Assembly: GCA_021794095.1 (NCBI GenBank)
Contig: JAJYRN010000003.1
Location: 62,001 to 126,000 of the forward strand
DNA: 64,000 nucleotides
Reading direction: 5' to 3'
Origin: Acidobacteriota bacterium
Lineage (GTDB): Bacteria; Acidobacteriota; Holophagae; Holophagales; Holophagaceae
The position numbers were made by a program, and so were the translations under genes. Shown piece after piece: positions 39,035-48,173 of the stretch (positions within the stretch are counted from its first letter, which is position 1; each line of letters opens with the position of its first letter). The notes under the pieces were generated by a model. That model did not search any database. It worked only from the letters and a program-made list of their open reading frames with translations, and had not been told where the DNA came from.

Positions 39035-40930
39035 TCAGGCCTTCGGAGCCTCAGGCCCGTGCGGGTCTTCAACGGGATGGGCTTCTGCCCCAGCGGTGAT
39101 CTGGCGGTAGTACTCCGGACGTGTTTCGCGGATGTGATCCGCCGGAACCTTACCCGTGAGCCAGGCCATGTCCATCGGATAGACATCGGGATCGAAGATC
39201 ACCAGGTACCAGTGCCAGACGAGGATGGAGAGGGTCGCCAGGATCGCCTCGTACCAGTGCGCCGCCGTGGCCGCGTCCATCACCCATTTCGGGAAGTGGC
39301 TCAGGGTCCAGTTCTCGCCCCAGAGAAGGAACCCGGTCACAGCCATGACCACGGTGCCCCACATGTAGGCCCAGTACTCCATTTTTTCCGGATACCCGAA
39401 CATGCCGAAGGTGGGCCGCTTCTTCGTGAGCCCCAGGTTGTACCGGAGCATGTTGAAGATGTCCTTGGCATCCTGCCAGGTGGGCAACAGTTCCTTCAGG
39501 ATCACCCGGTCGCGCCGCACCATGGCCATGTGGAGCAGGTGGTAGAGCGTGCCGAAGGTGATCACGATGGCGGCGAACCGGTGGATGTAGGCCCGGCTGA
39601 CGGGCGTCAGGCCGCAGGACTGGAGGACATGGACCCAGGCCGCCTCCGGGAACTTGAGGGCGAAGCCCGTGATCACCAGGGTGATGAAGCTCGCCATCAC
39701 CATCCAATGGGCGATCCGGAAGCGCAGGTTCATGCGTTCGAGTTCCTCGCCAGTGCTGTGGTGGGGCTTGCGCCGCCGGAGCTTCTTGAGGAAATCCAGA
39801 CCGTTGTGCAGCAGCATGAAGCCGATGGTGAGGGGGATCAGAAGCAGGTAGGCCAGCCGGATCCACCGCACCACGGGGGCCTCCGAGGCGCTGGCGATGC
39901 TCACATGGATGCGGGCCCCGATGAGTTCCTTGCCGACGTTGGCGTGGCACTTGCCGCAGGTCTGGGGAAGGTTCTTGGGATTGACCGAAGAACGGGGATC
40001 GCTCGGCGGCAGGATGTCGTGCACACCGTGGCAGGAGGCGCAATTGGCCACGGTCGCCTGGCCGCCCTGAAGGGCGAGTCCGTGGTAGCTCTCCTTGTAG
40101 GAGGAGACGACGCCCGCGGGAATTCCGTAGCGGATCGCCAGGCGCTCGTTGGCGTGACAGCGCGCGCAAGTATCCAGCGAAACGTTCGCGGGGCTCACCG
40201 GAGAGCCGGCCTCGCTCGGGGCGAGAATCGCATGCTCGCCGTGGCAGTCCGTGCAGGTGGGCGCATCGGGCGAACCGTTGGCCACTGCCGTCCCATGCAC
40301 ACTCTGGACATAGGCGGCCTTGACCTGGGCATGGCAGGCGCCGCAGGTATTCACCACATTCGCCCGGTTGACCTTGGAGCGCGGATCGTTGGCCGCCAGG
40401 ATGTCGTGGCTTCCGTGGCAGTCGGAGCAGGAGGCCGCGGCGTCATTGCCCTTGGCCACCGCGCGCCCGTGGAGGCTCAGGCGGTAGGCTTCCACCGGCT
40501 TGGCGAAGGGGATGTGGTGCTTGGCCATGAAAGCCGGATTGGAATGGCAGGCGCCGCAGGTGTCCGGCAGGTTTTTCTTGGCCACCTTCGAGGCCGGATT
40601 GTCCGGCGCCAGCATCGTGTGAGGCGAGCCGTGGCACGAGGCGCAGGTGGCGGCATCATCCATGCCCTGCGAGCGGGCCTGCCCATGGATGCTGCCCGCG
40701 TAGGCCTTGACCTCGTCGGGATGGCAGGTGCTGCAGTCCACCCGGGCGGGCTTCCCGTCATGGGGCAGCTTCGTGATGCTGCTGTGGCAGCCCGTGCAGC
40801 CCATGGAGGCGTGGGGCGTCTTTTCGAACGCGGCGAGGCCCACATCGTGGCAGCCCGCACAGTCCTGGGGCGTGGGGGCTCCCGCCGCCAGGACGAGGCA
40901 CGAGAACAGCGCAGCCAGCAGAATCCGCAT
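39035..40930 (-). CDS. Second membrane cytochrome with 11 c-haem sites and a b-type domain
   Basis: A 631-residue paralogue of the preceding entry. A signal peptide (MRILLAALFSCLVLAAGA) is followed by eleven CxxCH sites in about 330 residues (CAGCH, CTGCH, CSTCH ... CGKCH). Then come membrane helices (IRLAYLLLIPLTIGFMLLHN, FRIAHWMVMASFITLVITGFAL, YIHRFAAIVITFGTLYHLLHM) with histidines for b haems. The ATG at 40930 (GAGGG upstream) is chosen over 40951. It likely oxidises menaquinol and passes electrons to periplasmic cytochromes. Spacings such as HGxHDILPPSDP recur in both paralogues. Confidence 0.85.
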   Translation of the reverse strand: MRILLAALFSCLVLAAGAPTPQDCAGCHDVGLAAFEKTPHASMGCTGCHSSITKLPHDGKPARVDCSTCHPDEVKAYAGSIHGQARSQGMDDAATCASCHGSPHTMLAPDNPASKVAKKNLPDTCGACHSNPAFMAKHHIPFAKPVEAYRLSLHGRAVAKGNDAAASCSDCHGSHDILAANDPRSKVNRANVVNTCGACHAQVKAAYVQSVHGTAVANGSPDAPTCTDCHGEHAILAPSEAGSPVSPANVSLDTCARCHANERLAIRYGIPAGVVSSYKESYHGLALQGGQATVANCASCHGVHDILPPSDPRSSVNPKNLPQTCGKCHANVGKELIGARIHVSIASASEAPVVRWIRLAYLLLIPLTIGFMLLHNGLDFLKKLRRRKPHHSTGEELERMNLRFRIAHWMVMASFITLVITGFALKFPEAAWVHVLQSCGLTPVSRAYIHRFAAIVITFGTLYHLLHMAMVRRDRVILKELLPTWQDAKDIFNMLRYNLGLTKKRPTFGMFGYPEKMEYWAYMWGTVVMAVTGFLLWGENWTLSHFPKWVMDAATAAHWYEAILATLSILVWHWYLVIFDPDVYPMDMAWLTGKVPADHIRETRPEYYRQITAGAEAHPVEDPHGPEAPKA

Positions 40931-40982
40931 AACACCCTCGCTAGTCATCAATCACCCTAGCGCGGAACCTCCACCTCACTGA

Positions 40983-40996
40983 TTGATCTACGTCAC
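40983..40996. promoter_or_regulatory. FNR/CRP-family-like site upstream of the cytochrome genes
   Basis: TTGAT-CTAC-GTCAC resembles the TTGAT-N4-ATCAA box with one full half and a partial second half. A weak -10 (TAGGGT on the minus strand at 40959-40954) would put the site near position -42, the usual activating spot. Function is inferred. Confidence 0.3.
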
Positions 40997-41082
40997 GAAT
41001 GCATCACAGAATTGCTGGCGTCAACAATTGTCTCAACATGTGAAATAGCGATTTCAGCATCCGGACCAATTCCCGCGAGGCC

Positions 41083-42738
41083 TCACAGCACGAGCTGCTC
41101 CTGATACTCACCGAACACGCGGCGCAGGGCATCGCACACTTCCCCCACGGTAGCCTCGGCCTTCACGGCGGCGAGGATGCAGGGCATGAGGTTCTCGCTG
41201 CCCCGGGCCGTTGCCTCCAACGCTCCGAGGCGCTCCTTCACCGCGGCGTGATCCCGCCCCGCCCGCACGGCGGCGATCTGCGTCCGCCGCTGGCCACCCA
41301 GGGCCTCGTCCACCCGCAGCAGGTCCGGCTGGACCTCGTTCTCCAGGGTGAAGCGGTTGACGCCCACCACCACCTGCTCGCCCTTCTCCACGGCCTTCTG
41401 GTAGGCATAGGCGGCGTTCTGGATCTCCCGCTGGGGGAAGCCACGCTCGATGGCGCTGACCATGCCGCCCAGGTCATCCACCTTGGCCAGGAGCGCCTGC
41501 GCACGGCTTTCCAGCTCATCGGTGAGGGACTCGATGAGGTAACTGCCCGCAAAGGGATCCACCACATCCGCCACGCGGTTCTCGTAGGCCAGGATCTGCT
41601 GGGTGCGGAGCGCAATGCGGGCGCTGGCCTCGGTGGGCAGGGCCAGGGCCTCGTCTCGGCTGTTCGTGTGCAGGCTCTGGGTTCCGCCGCACACGGCCGC
41701 CATGGCCTGGACGGTGGTGCGCACGATGTTATTGTCCGGCTGCTGGGCCGTAAGCGTGCTGCCGGCCGTCTGGGTGTGGAAGCGCAGCATCTGGCTCTTG
41801 GGATCGTCAGTCTTGAAGCGCTCCTTCATGATCCGGGCCCACAGGCGGCGGGCGGCGCGGAACTTGGCCACCTCCTCGAAGAACTGGTTGTGGGCGTTGA
41901 AGAAGAAGCTGAGGCGCGGCGCGAAGGCCTCCAGCTTCAGGCCCGCGTCCAGGGCGGCCTGCACGTAGGCGATGCCGTCGCCCAGGGTGAAGGCGATCTC
42001 CTGAGCCGCGGTGCAGCCCGCCTCCCGGATGTGGTAGCCGCTGATGGAGATGGTGTTCCAGTTGGGCACTTGGTCCGCGCAGAAGGCGAAGATGTCCGTG
42101 ATGAGCCGCAGGCTCGGACGGGGCGGGAAGATGTAGGTGCCCCGGGCCATGTACTCCTTGAGGATGTCGTTCTGGATCGTGCCCCCCACCTGCTTCCAGG
42201 AGACGCCCTGCTCCTCGGCCACGGCCAGGTAGAGGGCCAGCAGCACCGAGGCCGGCGCGTTGATGGTCATGCTGGTGGTGACCTTGTCCAGGGGGATGTC
42301 CCGGAAGAGGGTCCGCATGTCGTGGATGGAGCTGATGGACACGCCCACCTTGCCCACTTCCCCGAGCGCCATCGGGTGGTCGGGGTCCATGCCGATCTGC
42401 GTCGGCAGGTCGAAGGCCACGGAAAGGCCCGTGGTGCCCTGCTCCAGCAGGTAGCGGTAGCGTGCGTTGCTCTCCTCGGCCGTGGCAAAGCCCGCGTACT
42501 GGCGCATGGTCCACAGGCGCCCGCGGTAGCCCGTGGCCTGCACGTGCCGCGTGAACGGGAACCGGCCCGGCGCGCCCAGGTCGCGCAGCACATCCAGATC
42601 CGCGACGTCGGCGGGTGTGTAGCTGTTCTTCAACGGAATGCCGGAACTGGTCTCGAAGACCCGCTGGCGCAGCTTCGCGGGATCCTCCTGGACCGCCATC
42701 TGCGTGCGCACCTGGTCGAGGAAATCCTTCTGGTACAT
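41083..42738 (-). CDS. Methylmalonyl-CoA mutase large subunit (catalytic domain)
   Basis: Adenosylcobalamin enzyme that interconverts succinyl-CoA and (R)-methylmalonyl-CoA. The 551 residues cover only the substrate-binding barrel: [88 protein letters not shown] and [19 protein letters not shown]. The B12-binding domain must come from a separate small subunit, which is not in the window. With the biotin carboxylase and carrier at 52.7-54.8 kb it fits propionyl-CoA carboxylation and isomerisation. Isobutyryl-CoA-type mutases are close relatives and not excluded. Confidence 0.88.
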   Translation of the reverse strand: MYQKDFLDQVRTQMAVQEDPAKLRQRVFETSSGIPLKNSYTPADVADLDVLRDLGAPGRFPFTRHVQATGYRGRLWTMRQYAGFATAEESNARYRYLLEQGTTGLSVAFDLPTQIGMDPDHPMALGEVGKVGVSISSIHDMRTLFRDIPLDKVTTSMTINAPASVLLALYLAVAEEQGVSWKQVGGTIQNDILKEYMARGTYIFPPRPSLRLITDIFAFCADQVPNWNTISISGYHIREAGCTAAQEIAFTLGDGIAYVQAALDAGLKLEAFAPRLSFFFNAHNQFFEEVAKFRAARRLWARIMKERFKTDDPKSQMLRFHTQTAGSTLTAQQPDNNIVRTTVQAMAAVCGGTQSLHTNSRDEALALPTEASARIALRTQQILAYENRVADVVDPFAGSYLIESLTDELESRAQALLAKVDDLGGMVSAIERGFPQREIQNAAYAYQKAVEKGEQVVVGVNRFTLENEVQPDLLRVDEALGGQRRTQIAAVRAGRDHAAVKERLGALEATARGSENLMPCILAAVKAEATVGEVCDALRRVFGEYQEQLVL

Positions 42739-42817
42739 ACACCCTCCGGAATGTCCACCTTACCGTCCGCATGGAGCCCCACGCTACACTGGCCGTTCAC
42801 CCCATCCCGAGCCTGCC

Positions 42818-44431
42818 ATGCCGATGCCGCCTCCACCCCCTGCCGTGTACCAGATCCTCTCCGGCGCCAGCCTCTGGACCGGCCAGGGTGTGATGGCCGG
42901 CCAAGCCGTGGTGCTGCGGGGCGGAAAGATCCTCGCCGTGGGCCCAGAACGACATCTGGCCAAGATCTATCCCAAGGCTCAGCCCGTGGCCCTGCCCGGA
43001 GGCACCTTGCTGCCGGGTTTCATCGAGGGCCACGCCCATGTGGCGGGGATCGGCGCCCTGGCAGGCGAGGTGGATCTGATCAACGTCCCAAATCTGCCCC
43101 AGGCCCTGGATCGCATCCGGGCCTGGTCGAAAGCCCACCCAGGCGGTTGGTTGGTGGGTCGCGGCTGGGACCAGAACCTCTGGCCCACCAAGACCTTCCC
43201 CCGTGCGCTGGATCTGGATGCCATCCTCGGCACCCGCCCCGCGGTTCTCATCCGCGTGGATGGCCATGCCGCCTGGGTGGACACCGCGGCCCTCGCCGAA
43301 GCCGGCATTGATGAGAACACGCCGGATCCGCCGGGGGGCCGCATCCTGCGGGACGCCACGGGGCGCCCTACGGGCATCCTCCTGGATTCCGCAGTGGAGC
43401 TCGTGCAGAAGCGCCTGCCCGCACCCTCGCCCGCCGAGGTGGACCATCAGCTCCTCACGGGTCTGACCGCCCTCCGCAACGATGGCTTCACCGCCGTGGC
43501 GGACATGGGCATCAATGCGGTAACCCTGGCCGCCTACCGCCGGCTGGCGGAATCAAACGCGCTCCCCATCCGGGTCTTCGCCTACCTGGACCGGGATCCC
43601 GCCCTCATGGTCCAGGAGCTCCGCCATCCCCGGGATCGGGGCACGTCGTTCTTCCAGGTCCAGGGCGTGAAGTTCTACCTGGACGGCGCCCTCGGCAGCC
43701 GGGGCGCACGTCTCCTCGCCCCCTACGCAGACGATCCTTCCACCTCAGGCCTGTGGGTGACCGATCCCGCCGTGGTGCAGGCCGATGCCTCGGTCGCACT
43801 GCGCGCGGGCTACCAGCCCGCCATTCACGCCATCGGCGATGCCGCCAACCGGAAGGCCCTCGATCTCCTCGCCGCCGCGGAACGCAAGGCGGGCCGGCCG
43901 CGGGATCTGCCGCCCCGCATCGAGCACGCCCAGATCGTGACGCCCACGGATGCCGCGCGGTTTGGCAAGCTGGGCATTGTCGCCAGCGTGCAGCCCATCC
44001 ACTGCGTGGACGACCACGCCTGGACGCCCGCCCGCTTGGGGCCGAAGCGTTTGAAGGAGGCTTTCCCCTGGCGGACGCTCATGAGGGGCGGCGCCATGCT
44101 GGCCTTCGGCAGCGATGCCCCCGTGGCGGATCCCAACCCCTTCCTCGGGATTGCCGCCGCCGAAACCCGGCAGGATGCCGCGGGCGATCCACCCGGCGGC
44201 TTCCTCCCCGCCCAGCGGCTTTCGCGCGTCGAGGCCATCCGGGCCTACACCTCGGGAAATGCCCGCGCCCTGGGCCGCGCGAAAACGATCGGAACGATTC
44301 GGAAGAATGCCGTGGCCGACCTGCTGTGGGTGCAGGCACCAATCCTCCACCTGAGCGAGAAGGCGCTTCGCGCCCTCTGCCCCGGCCGCCTCTGGGTGAA
44401 CGGCGTGGAAGTCCCGCTTGAGCATCCCTGA
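42818..44431 (+). CDS. Amidohydrolase, YtcJ-like
   Basis: Metal-dependent hydrolase of the amidohydrolase family 3. About 537 residues. The metal motif is LPGFIEGHAHVAGIG, followed by GWLVGRGWDQNLWP, RVDGHAAWVDTAAL, VKFYLDGALGSRGARL, AIHAIGDAANRKALDL, RIEHAQIVTP and AFGSDAPVADPNP. No signal peptide is seen after the ATG at 42818 (a second ATG at 42824 is possible). Such enzymes cleave varied amides or formylated compounds; the substrate is unknown. Confidence 0.87.
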   Translation: MPMPPPPPAVYQILSGASLWTGQGVMAGQAVVLRGGKILAVGPERHLAKIYPKAQPVALPGGTLLPGFIEGHAHVAGIGALAGEVDLINVPNLPQALDRIRAWSKAHPGGWLVGRGWDQNLWPTKTFPRALDLDAILGTRPAVLIRVDGHAAWVDTAALAEAGIDENTPDPPGGRILRDATGRPTGILLDSAVELVQKRLPAPSPAEVDHQLLTGLTALRNDGFTAVADMGINAVTLAAYRRLAESNALPIRVFAYLDRDPALMVQELRHPRDRGTSFFQVQGVKFYLDGALGSRGARLLAPYADDPSTSGLWVTDPAVVQADASVALRAGYQPAIHAIGDAANRKALDLLAAAERKAGRPRDLPPRIEHAQIVTPTDAARFGKLGIVASVQPIHCVDDHAWTPARLGPKRLKEAFPWRTLMRGGAMLAFGSDAPVADPNPFLGIAAAETRQDAAGDPPGGFLPAQRLSRVEAIRAYTSGNARALGRAKTIGTIRKNAVADLLWVQAPILHLSEKALRALCPGRLWVNGVEVPLEHP

Positions 44432-44438
44432 GGCCCCC

Positions 44439-46208
44439 ATGCGCCTGTTCCTGGTCGCTCTCGCCCTGCCTTTGCTCGCCCAGCCTCCACACTTCACGGT
44501 GCGCGAGGCCATCCAGGCCGAATGGCAGCGCCAGCCACCGGCCTTCACGGAGGCACAGAAGGCCGCGCTCCCCGCTGCAGACCGCGCCCGCCTCGAACGC
44601 ACCCTGGCCCGCATCGGCGCCCCCGGGGCCCCGGCCCTGCTGCCGCCCGAACTCGACCCTCCCACGCCCGAGGCCTGGGAGGCCAAGGCGCAGGCGGCCC
44701 GCACGCCCCGGGAACGCTTCGACGCCCTCTTCTTCCTCAACCGCTTCAAGCACCCCGATGCCCTGAAGGCGCTCGACGGGCTTACGGCGAAGGATGCGTC
44801 CTCCTGGCCCGCCCACCTGCACCTGGAAGCCCAGATCGCCACGGCGCGGATCAACGGTGGCACCGTCGCACCCACCCTGGAGGCCTTCCTCGACGCCCTC
44901 CAGAAGGACGGCAAAGTGGATCCCGTCCGCGCCCAGGCCGCGCGCCTGCGGCTGGTGCTGGCTGGAAAGGAGAAGGCGCTGCTGCCGGCCATCCCCGCCA
45001 CGCCGGGCAGCGTGCTGGCGATGATGGATGCCCTGGCTTCCCGCCCTGCATCGGAGCGGGATCCAGTGATCAAGCGGCTGGTTCTGTCCGCGCCGCCTCC
45101 CCTGGGGCTGATCGGCCTCCAGCAGCCCCTTCCGGCCCAGAGGCATGTCATCGAGCCCTGCTTCACGGCCCGCCTCGCCGCTCTTATCCCGGACGGCCTT
45201 GCACCTCGGGAATCGGAACATGTCATCGAGCTGCCCCTGATGCTGGCCGCCACCGGCCGCTCCCCCTTCCTGGCCGCCGCCCTCGACGGACTGACCCACG
45301 TCTCCCGCAGCGACCTCGCCTTCTTCTTCCAGCAGATGCCCCCCAGCCGTTTCCCCGTCGTGCTCCAGGGCGGTCTGCTGGCTCCGCTCAAGCTCACGAA
45401 TGCGGCCCAGGCGGATGCCCTCAGGACCACGCTTCTCGATGGCCCCAATCCCATCGCCCGCGCCGCCGCCATCGCGGATCTTGCTGCCGCTCCCTTAGAC
45501 CTCAACGCCCTCACGCAGCGCTGCTGGGCAGATGCCGACTTCGACGCCCAGCAGACCCTCATCCAGAGCTACGCCCGCTGGAAGCTGCCACTGGAAGTCC
45601 AGAAGGCTCAGCTCCGGCGCTGGCTCACGCATCCCGACTGGGCCTGCCGCTACGAGGCCTACCAGGCCCTGGTGAAGCTCGATCCCGCCACCCCCTGGCC
45701 CGCGGCACCGAAACCCACGGCCACGGATGAAGCCATCCTGAAGGAGGCCACGCGCCTCGCGGAGCGTGGGAAGCCGGTGCGGCTGCGCATCACCTTCTCT
45801 GGGCGGCGCACCGTCACCCTGAAGCTCGATCCCACCGTGGCGCCCATGAACGTGGCGAACCTGGTGCTGCTGGCGCGGAAGCGCTTCTTCGATGGCCACC
45901 TCGTGCCGAGGGTGGTGCCGGACTTCGTGGTGCAGATGGGCAGCCCCTGCGACACCATGGATGGCGGCCCGGGCTACACCGTGCGCTGCGAAGACAGCAC
46001 GCACTGGTACGGCCCGGGCAGCGTGGGCATGGCCCTGGCTGGCAAGGACACCGGTGGCAGCCAGTTCTTCATCACCACCAACGCCACGCCGCATCTCACC
46101 GGCCACTACACGTGGCTCGGGCAGGTGGCGAACCCCAGCCATGATCTGAAGGTGCTCGACGGCCTCGAACTGGGCGCGACCATCGAGCGAGTGGACGTCC
46201 TTCCCTGA
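44439..46208 (+). CDS. Exported cyclophilin-type peptidyl-prolyl isomerase with long helical N-domain
   Basis: About 589 residues. A signal peptide (MRLFLVALALPLLAQ) is followed by some 400 residues of alpha-helical, repeat-like sequence that resembles HEAT-type repeats. The C-terminal 150 residues are a cyclophilin: FFDGHLVPRVVPDFVVQMGS, GPGSVGMALAGKDTGGSQFF, HLTGHYTWLGQV. The QMG and GSQFF blocks are diagnostic. It likely folds or checks proteins in the periplasm. The ATG at 44439 follows GAGG; an in-frame TTG at 44418 would overlap the amidohydrolase gene. Confidence 0.82.
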   Translation: MRLFLVALALPLLAQPPHFTVREAIQAEWQRQPPAFTEAQKAALPAADRARLERTLARIGAPGAPALLPPELDPPTPEAWEAKAQAARTPRERFDALFFLNRFKHPDALKALDGLTAKDASSWPAHLHLEAQIATARINGGTVAPTLEAFLDALQKDGKVDPVRAQAARLRLVLAGKEKALLPAIPATPGSVLAMMDALASRPASERDPVIKRLVLSAPPPLGLIGLQQPLPAQRHVIEPCFTARLAALIPDGLAPRESEHVIELPLMLAATGRSPFLAAALDGLTHVSRSDLAFFFQQMPPSRFPVVLQGGLLAPLKLTNAAQADALRTTLLDGPNPIARAAAIADLAAAPLDLNALTQRCWADADFDAQQTLIQSYARWKLPLEVQKAQLRRWLTHPDWACRYEAYQALVKLDPATPWPAAPKPTATDEAILKEATRLAERGKPVRLRITFSGRRTVTLKLDPTVAPMNVANLVLLARKRFFDGHLVPRVVPDFVVQMGSPCDTMDGGPGYTVRCEDSTHWYGPGSVGMALAGKDTGGSQFFITTNATPHLTGHYTWLGQVANPSHDLKVLDGLELGATIERVDVLP

Positions 46209-46295
46209 GAAACGGCCTGGGTATGATGGGAGACCGGGGCCTCCCGGTGCGCAAGAGTGCTTCTGCCGCGCACGACCCGCCCATAGGATGTCCGC

Positions 46296-46649
46296 ATGAA
46301 CCGCTTCCTGGTATCTCTCCCCCTCCTTGTGAGCTTCGCCTGCGTGGCTCAGAAAGGCCCCGTGCCCGCCCCATCTGCCGCCCCCTTCCAGCCCACCCTG
46401 GTGCTTCGTCCCGTCGCCGTGGCCGTGACCCCTGGCACCACCCAGGCCTTCCAGGCGGAGATCAACTATCCCGATGGCGTGCGCCCCCTCCGGCAGCCCA
46501 TCACCTGGGATGTGATCGAGCCCGGCGGCGGCACCATCACACCCGCAGGCGTGTACACCGCGCCGCTCCAGGCCGGCACCTACCACGTCGAGGCCCGGCG
46601 GGAGGACTTCCCGGCCGTGAGGGTCGCGGCTGTCGTCCTCGTCAAGTGA
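46296..46649 (+). CDS. Small exported Ig-like domain protein
   Basis: 117 residues with a signal sequence (MNRFLVSLPLLVSFACVAQ); the cysteine could be lipidated but the lipobox is imperfect. The rest resembles a single bacterial Ig-like (BIG2-type) domain: LRPVAVAVTPGTTQAFQAEI, PITWDVIEPGGGTITPAGVY and AGTYHVEARREDFPAV. Function unknown, perhaps an envelope adhesion or scaffold module. Its stop overlaps pyrD (GTGA). Confidence 0.7.
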   Translation: MNRFLVSLPLLVSFACVAQKGPVPAPSAAPFQPTLVLRPVAVAVTPGTTQAFQAEINYPDGVRPLRQPITWDVIEPGGGTITPAGVYTAPLQAGTYHVEARREDFPAVRVAAVVLVK

Positions 46650-47674
46650 CGGATCTCTACCGCCTCGCCCGGCCCCTGCTGTTCCGCCTGGATCCGGAGA
46701 CGGCCCACAACCTGGCCTTTTGGTTGGGTGCCCGAGCCTGCGCATGGCCGGTCCTGCGGGCCCCCGAGCGCCCCACAGCCCTTCAGCGGCGGGTGTTCGA
46801 CCTGGACTTCCCTTCGCCTTTGGGCCTGGCCGCGGGCCTCGATAAGGGCGCCACGCTGCTGCCCCTCTGGAAGGCCCTCGGATTCGGCCACGTGGAGATC
46901 GGCACCGTCACACCCCGGCCGCAGCCCGGCAATCCCAAGCCGCGCCTGTTCCGCTTCCCGCAGGCGGGCCTGATCCTCAACCGCATGGGCTTCAACAGCG
47001 AAGGGGCTGAAGTCGTGGCGGCCCGCCTGCGGCACCGGCCCGGGGGCCTCCTCGTGGGCGGCAACCTGGGCAAGAACAAGGAGACACCCGAGGCCCAGGC
47101 CCTCGACGACTACCGCGATGCCTACCGCCTCATCGCGCCACAGGTGGACTACATCGCCCTGAATGTGAGCAGCCCCAACACCCCTGGCCTGCGCAACCTC
47201 CAGGCCCCGGAGGCCCTGAAGCCGCTGCTGGCGGGCATGCTCAACCTACGCAAAGAGATGGGCCTCGAACACCAGCCCATCCTCTTGAAGCTGGCGCCGG
47301 ACTTGGCTCCGGAGGATCTCGACGCCATCGTCGAGGTGGCCGTGGCCTCGGGGATCTCCGGCCTCATCGCCACCAACACCACCCTCGATCGCGGCGTGGT
47401 GCCGGAGCCTCTCCGGGAGCGGGTGACGGCGAAGGGCGCCGGAGGGCTCAGTGGCGTTCCACTGAAGGCCAAGGCCCGGGAGGTACGCCAGCGGATCCTC
47501 ACCGCCCTGCGTGGCCGCCTGCCCCTGGTGGCCTGTGGCGGCCTGGGCAGCGCCGAGGATGTGCGCGGCGCCCTGGACGATGGCGCCGCCCTGGCCCAGA
47601 TCTACAGCGCCCTCATCTTTGAGGGTCCGGGGCTCGTGGGCCGGATCCACCGGGGGTTGATGGGTCCGACCTGA
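46646..47674 (+). CDS. pyrD: Dihydroorotate dehydrogenase (quinone, class 2)
   Basis: FMN enzyme of pyrimidine synthesis that passes electrons to quinone at the inner membrane. About 342 residues from the GTG at 46646. The N-terminal amphipathic helices (YRLARPLLFRLDPETAHNLAF) mark class 2. Other blocks: PSPLGLAAGLDKGATLLPLW, GTVTPRPQPGNPKPRLFR, NRMGFNSEG, and the catalytic serine loop LNVSSPNTPGLRNLQ. It ends one base from the convergent lspA. Confidence 0.95.
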   Translation: MTDLYRLARPLLFRLDPETAHNLAFWLGARACAWPVLRAPERPTALQRRVFDLDFPSPLGLAAGLDKGATLLPLWKALGFGHVEIGTVTPRPQPGNPKPRLFRFPQAGLILNRMGFNSEGAEVVAARLRHRPGGLLVGGNLGKNKETPEAQALDDYRDAYRLIAPQVDYIALNVSSPNTPGLRNLQAPEALKPLLAGMLNLRKEMGLEHQPILLKLAPDLAPEDLDAIVEVAVASGISGLIATNTTLDRGVVPEPLRERVTAKGAGGLSGVPLKAKAREVRQRILTALRGRLPLVACGGLGSAEDVRGALDDGAALAQIYSALIFEGPGLVGRIHRGLMGPT

Positions 47675-47675
47675 T

Positions 47676-48173
47676 TCAGGGCTTTTCGGGGGCTTCGGCC
47701 CCGGGGACGCGATGGCCGCGGAGCAGGCCAGCCAGGTAGAGGATGAAGCCCACCAGGATGAAGCTGTCGGCCACGTTGAAGGTCCAGTAGTGCCAGGAGC
47801 CGAAGACGAAATCCAGGAAGTCCACCACGTAGCCCCGGATCCAGCGGTCCGCGCCGTTCCCCAGGGCGCCGCCCAGGATCATGCCGAGAGCCACACGGTC
47901 GAAGGTGCGGGTATCCCGGGCCAGGAAGATCCAGCCGAAATACCCCAGGGCCACCACTCCCGCCACAAAGAACAGGGGCATGCGGATGTGGTCCGGCAGC
48001 CCGCTGAGGCTTCCGAAAATCGCCCCGCGGTTGAACGCCAGGCTCAGGTTGAAGAAACCATGGATCACGGGATAGGACTCGCCCTCGTGCAGGAAGGAGA
48101 GAACCCAGGTCTTCGAAGCCAGATCCGCCGCGAGCACACCGAGGGGCAGGAGCAACCAGAACAGGCGGCGCAT
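47676..48173 (-). CDS. lspA: Lipoprotein signal peptidase II
   Basis: Inner-membrane aspartyl protease that trims prolipoproteins. About 165 residues with four membrane helices. Catalytic aspartates lie in GALGNGADRWIRGYVVDFLDF and FNVADSFILVG; LAFNRGAIFGSLSG is also diagnostic. The ATG at 48173 overlaps the ileS stop (TGATG); longer upstream frames are ileS shadow. The ileS-lspA pair is common in bacteria. Confidence 0.95.
   Translation of the reverse strand: MRRLFWLLLPLGVLAADLASKTWVLSFLHEGESYPVIHGFFNLSLAFNRGAIFGSLSGLPDHIRMPLFFVAGVVALGYFGWIFLARDTRTFDRVALGMILGGALGNGADRWIRGYVVDFLDFVFGSWHYWTFNVADSFILVGFILYLAGLLRGHRVPGAEAPEKP

Noticed and set aside
42739-42817. Cobalamin riboswitch upstream of methylmalonyl-CoA mutase
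   Set aside because: The leader is under 80 bases and has no B12-box; too short for that riboswitch.
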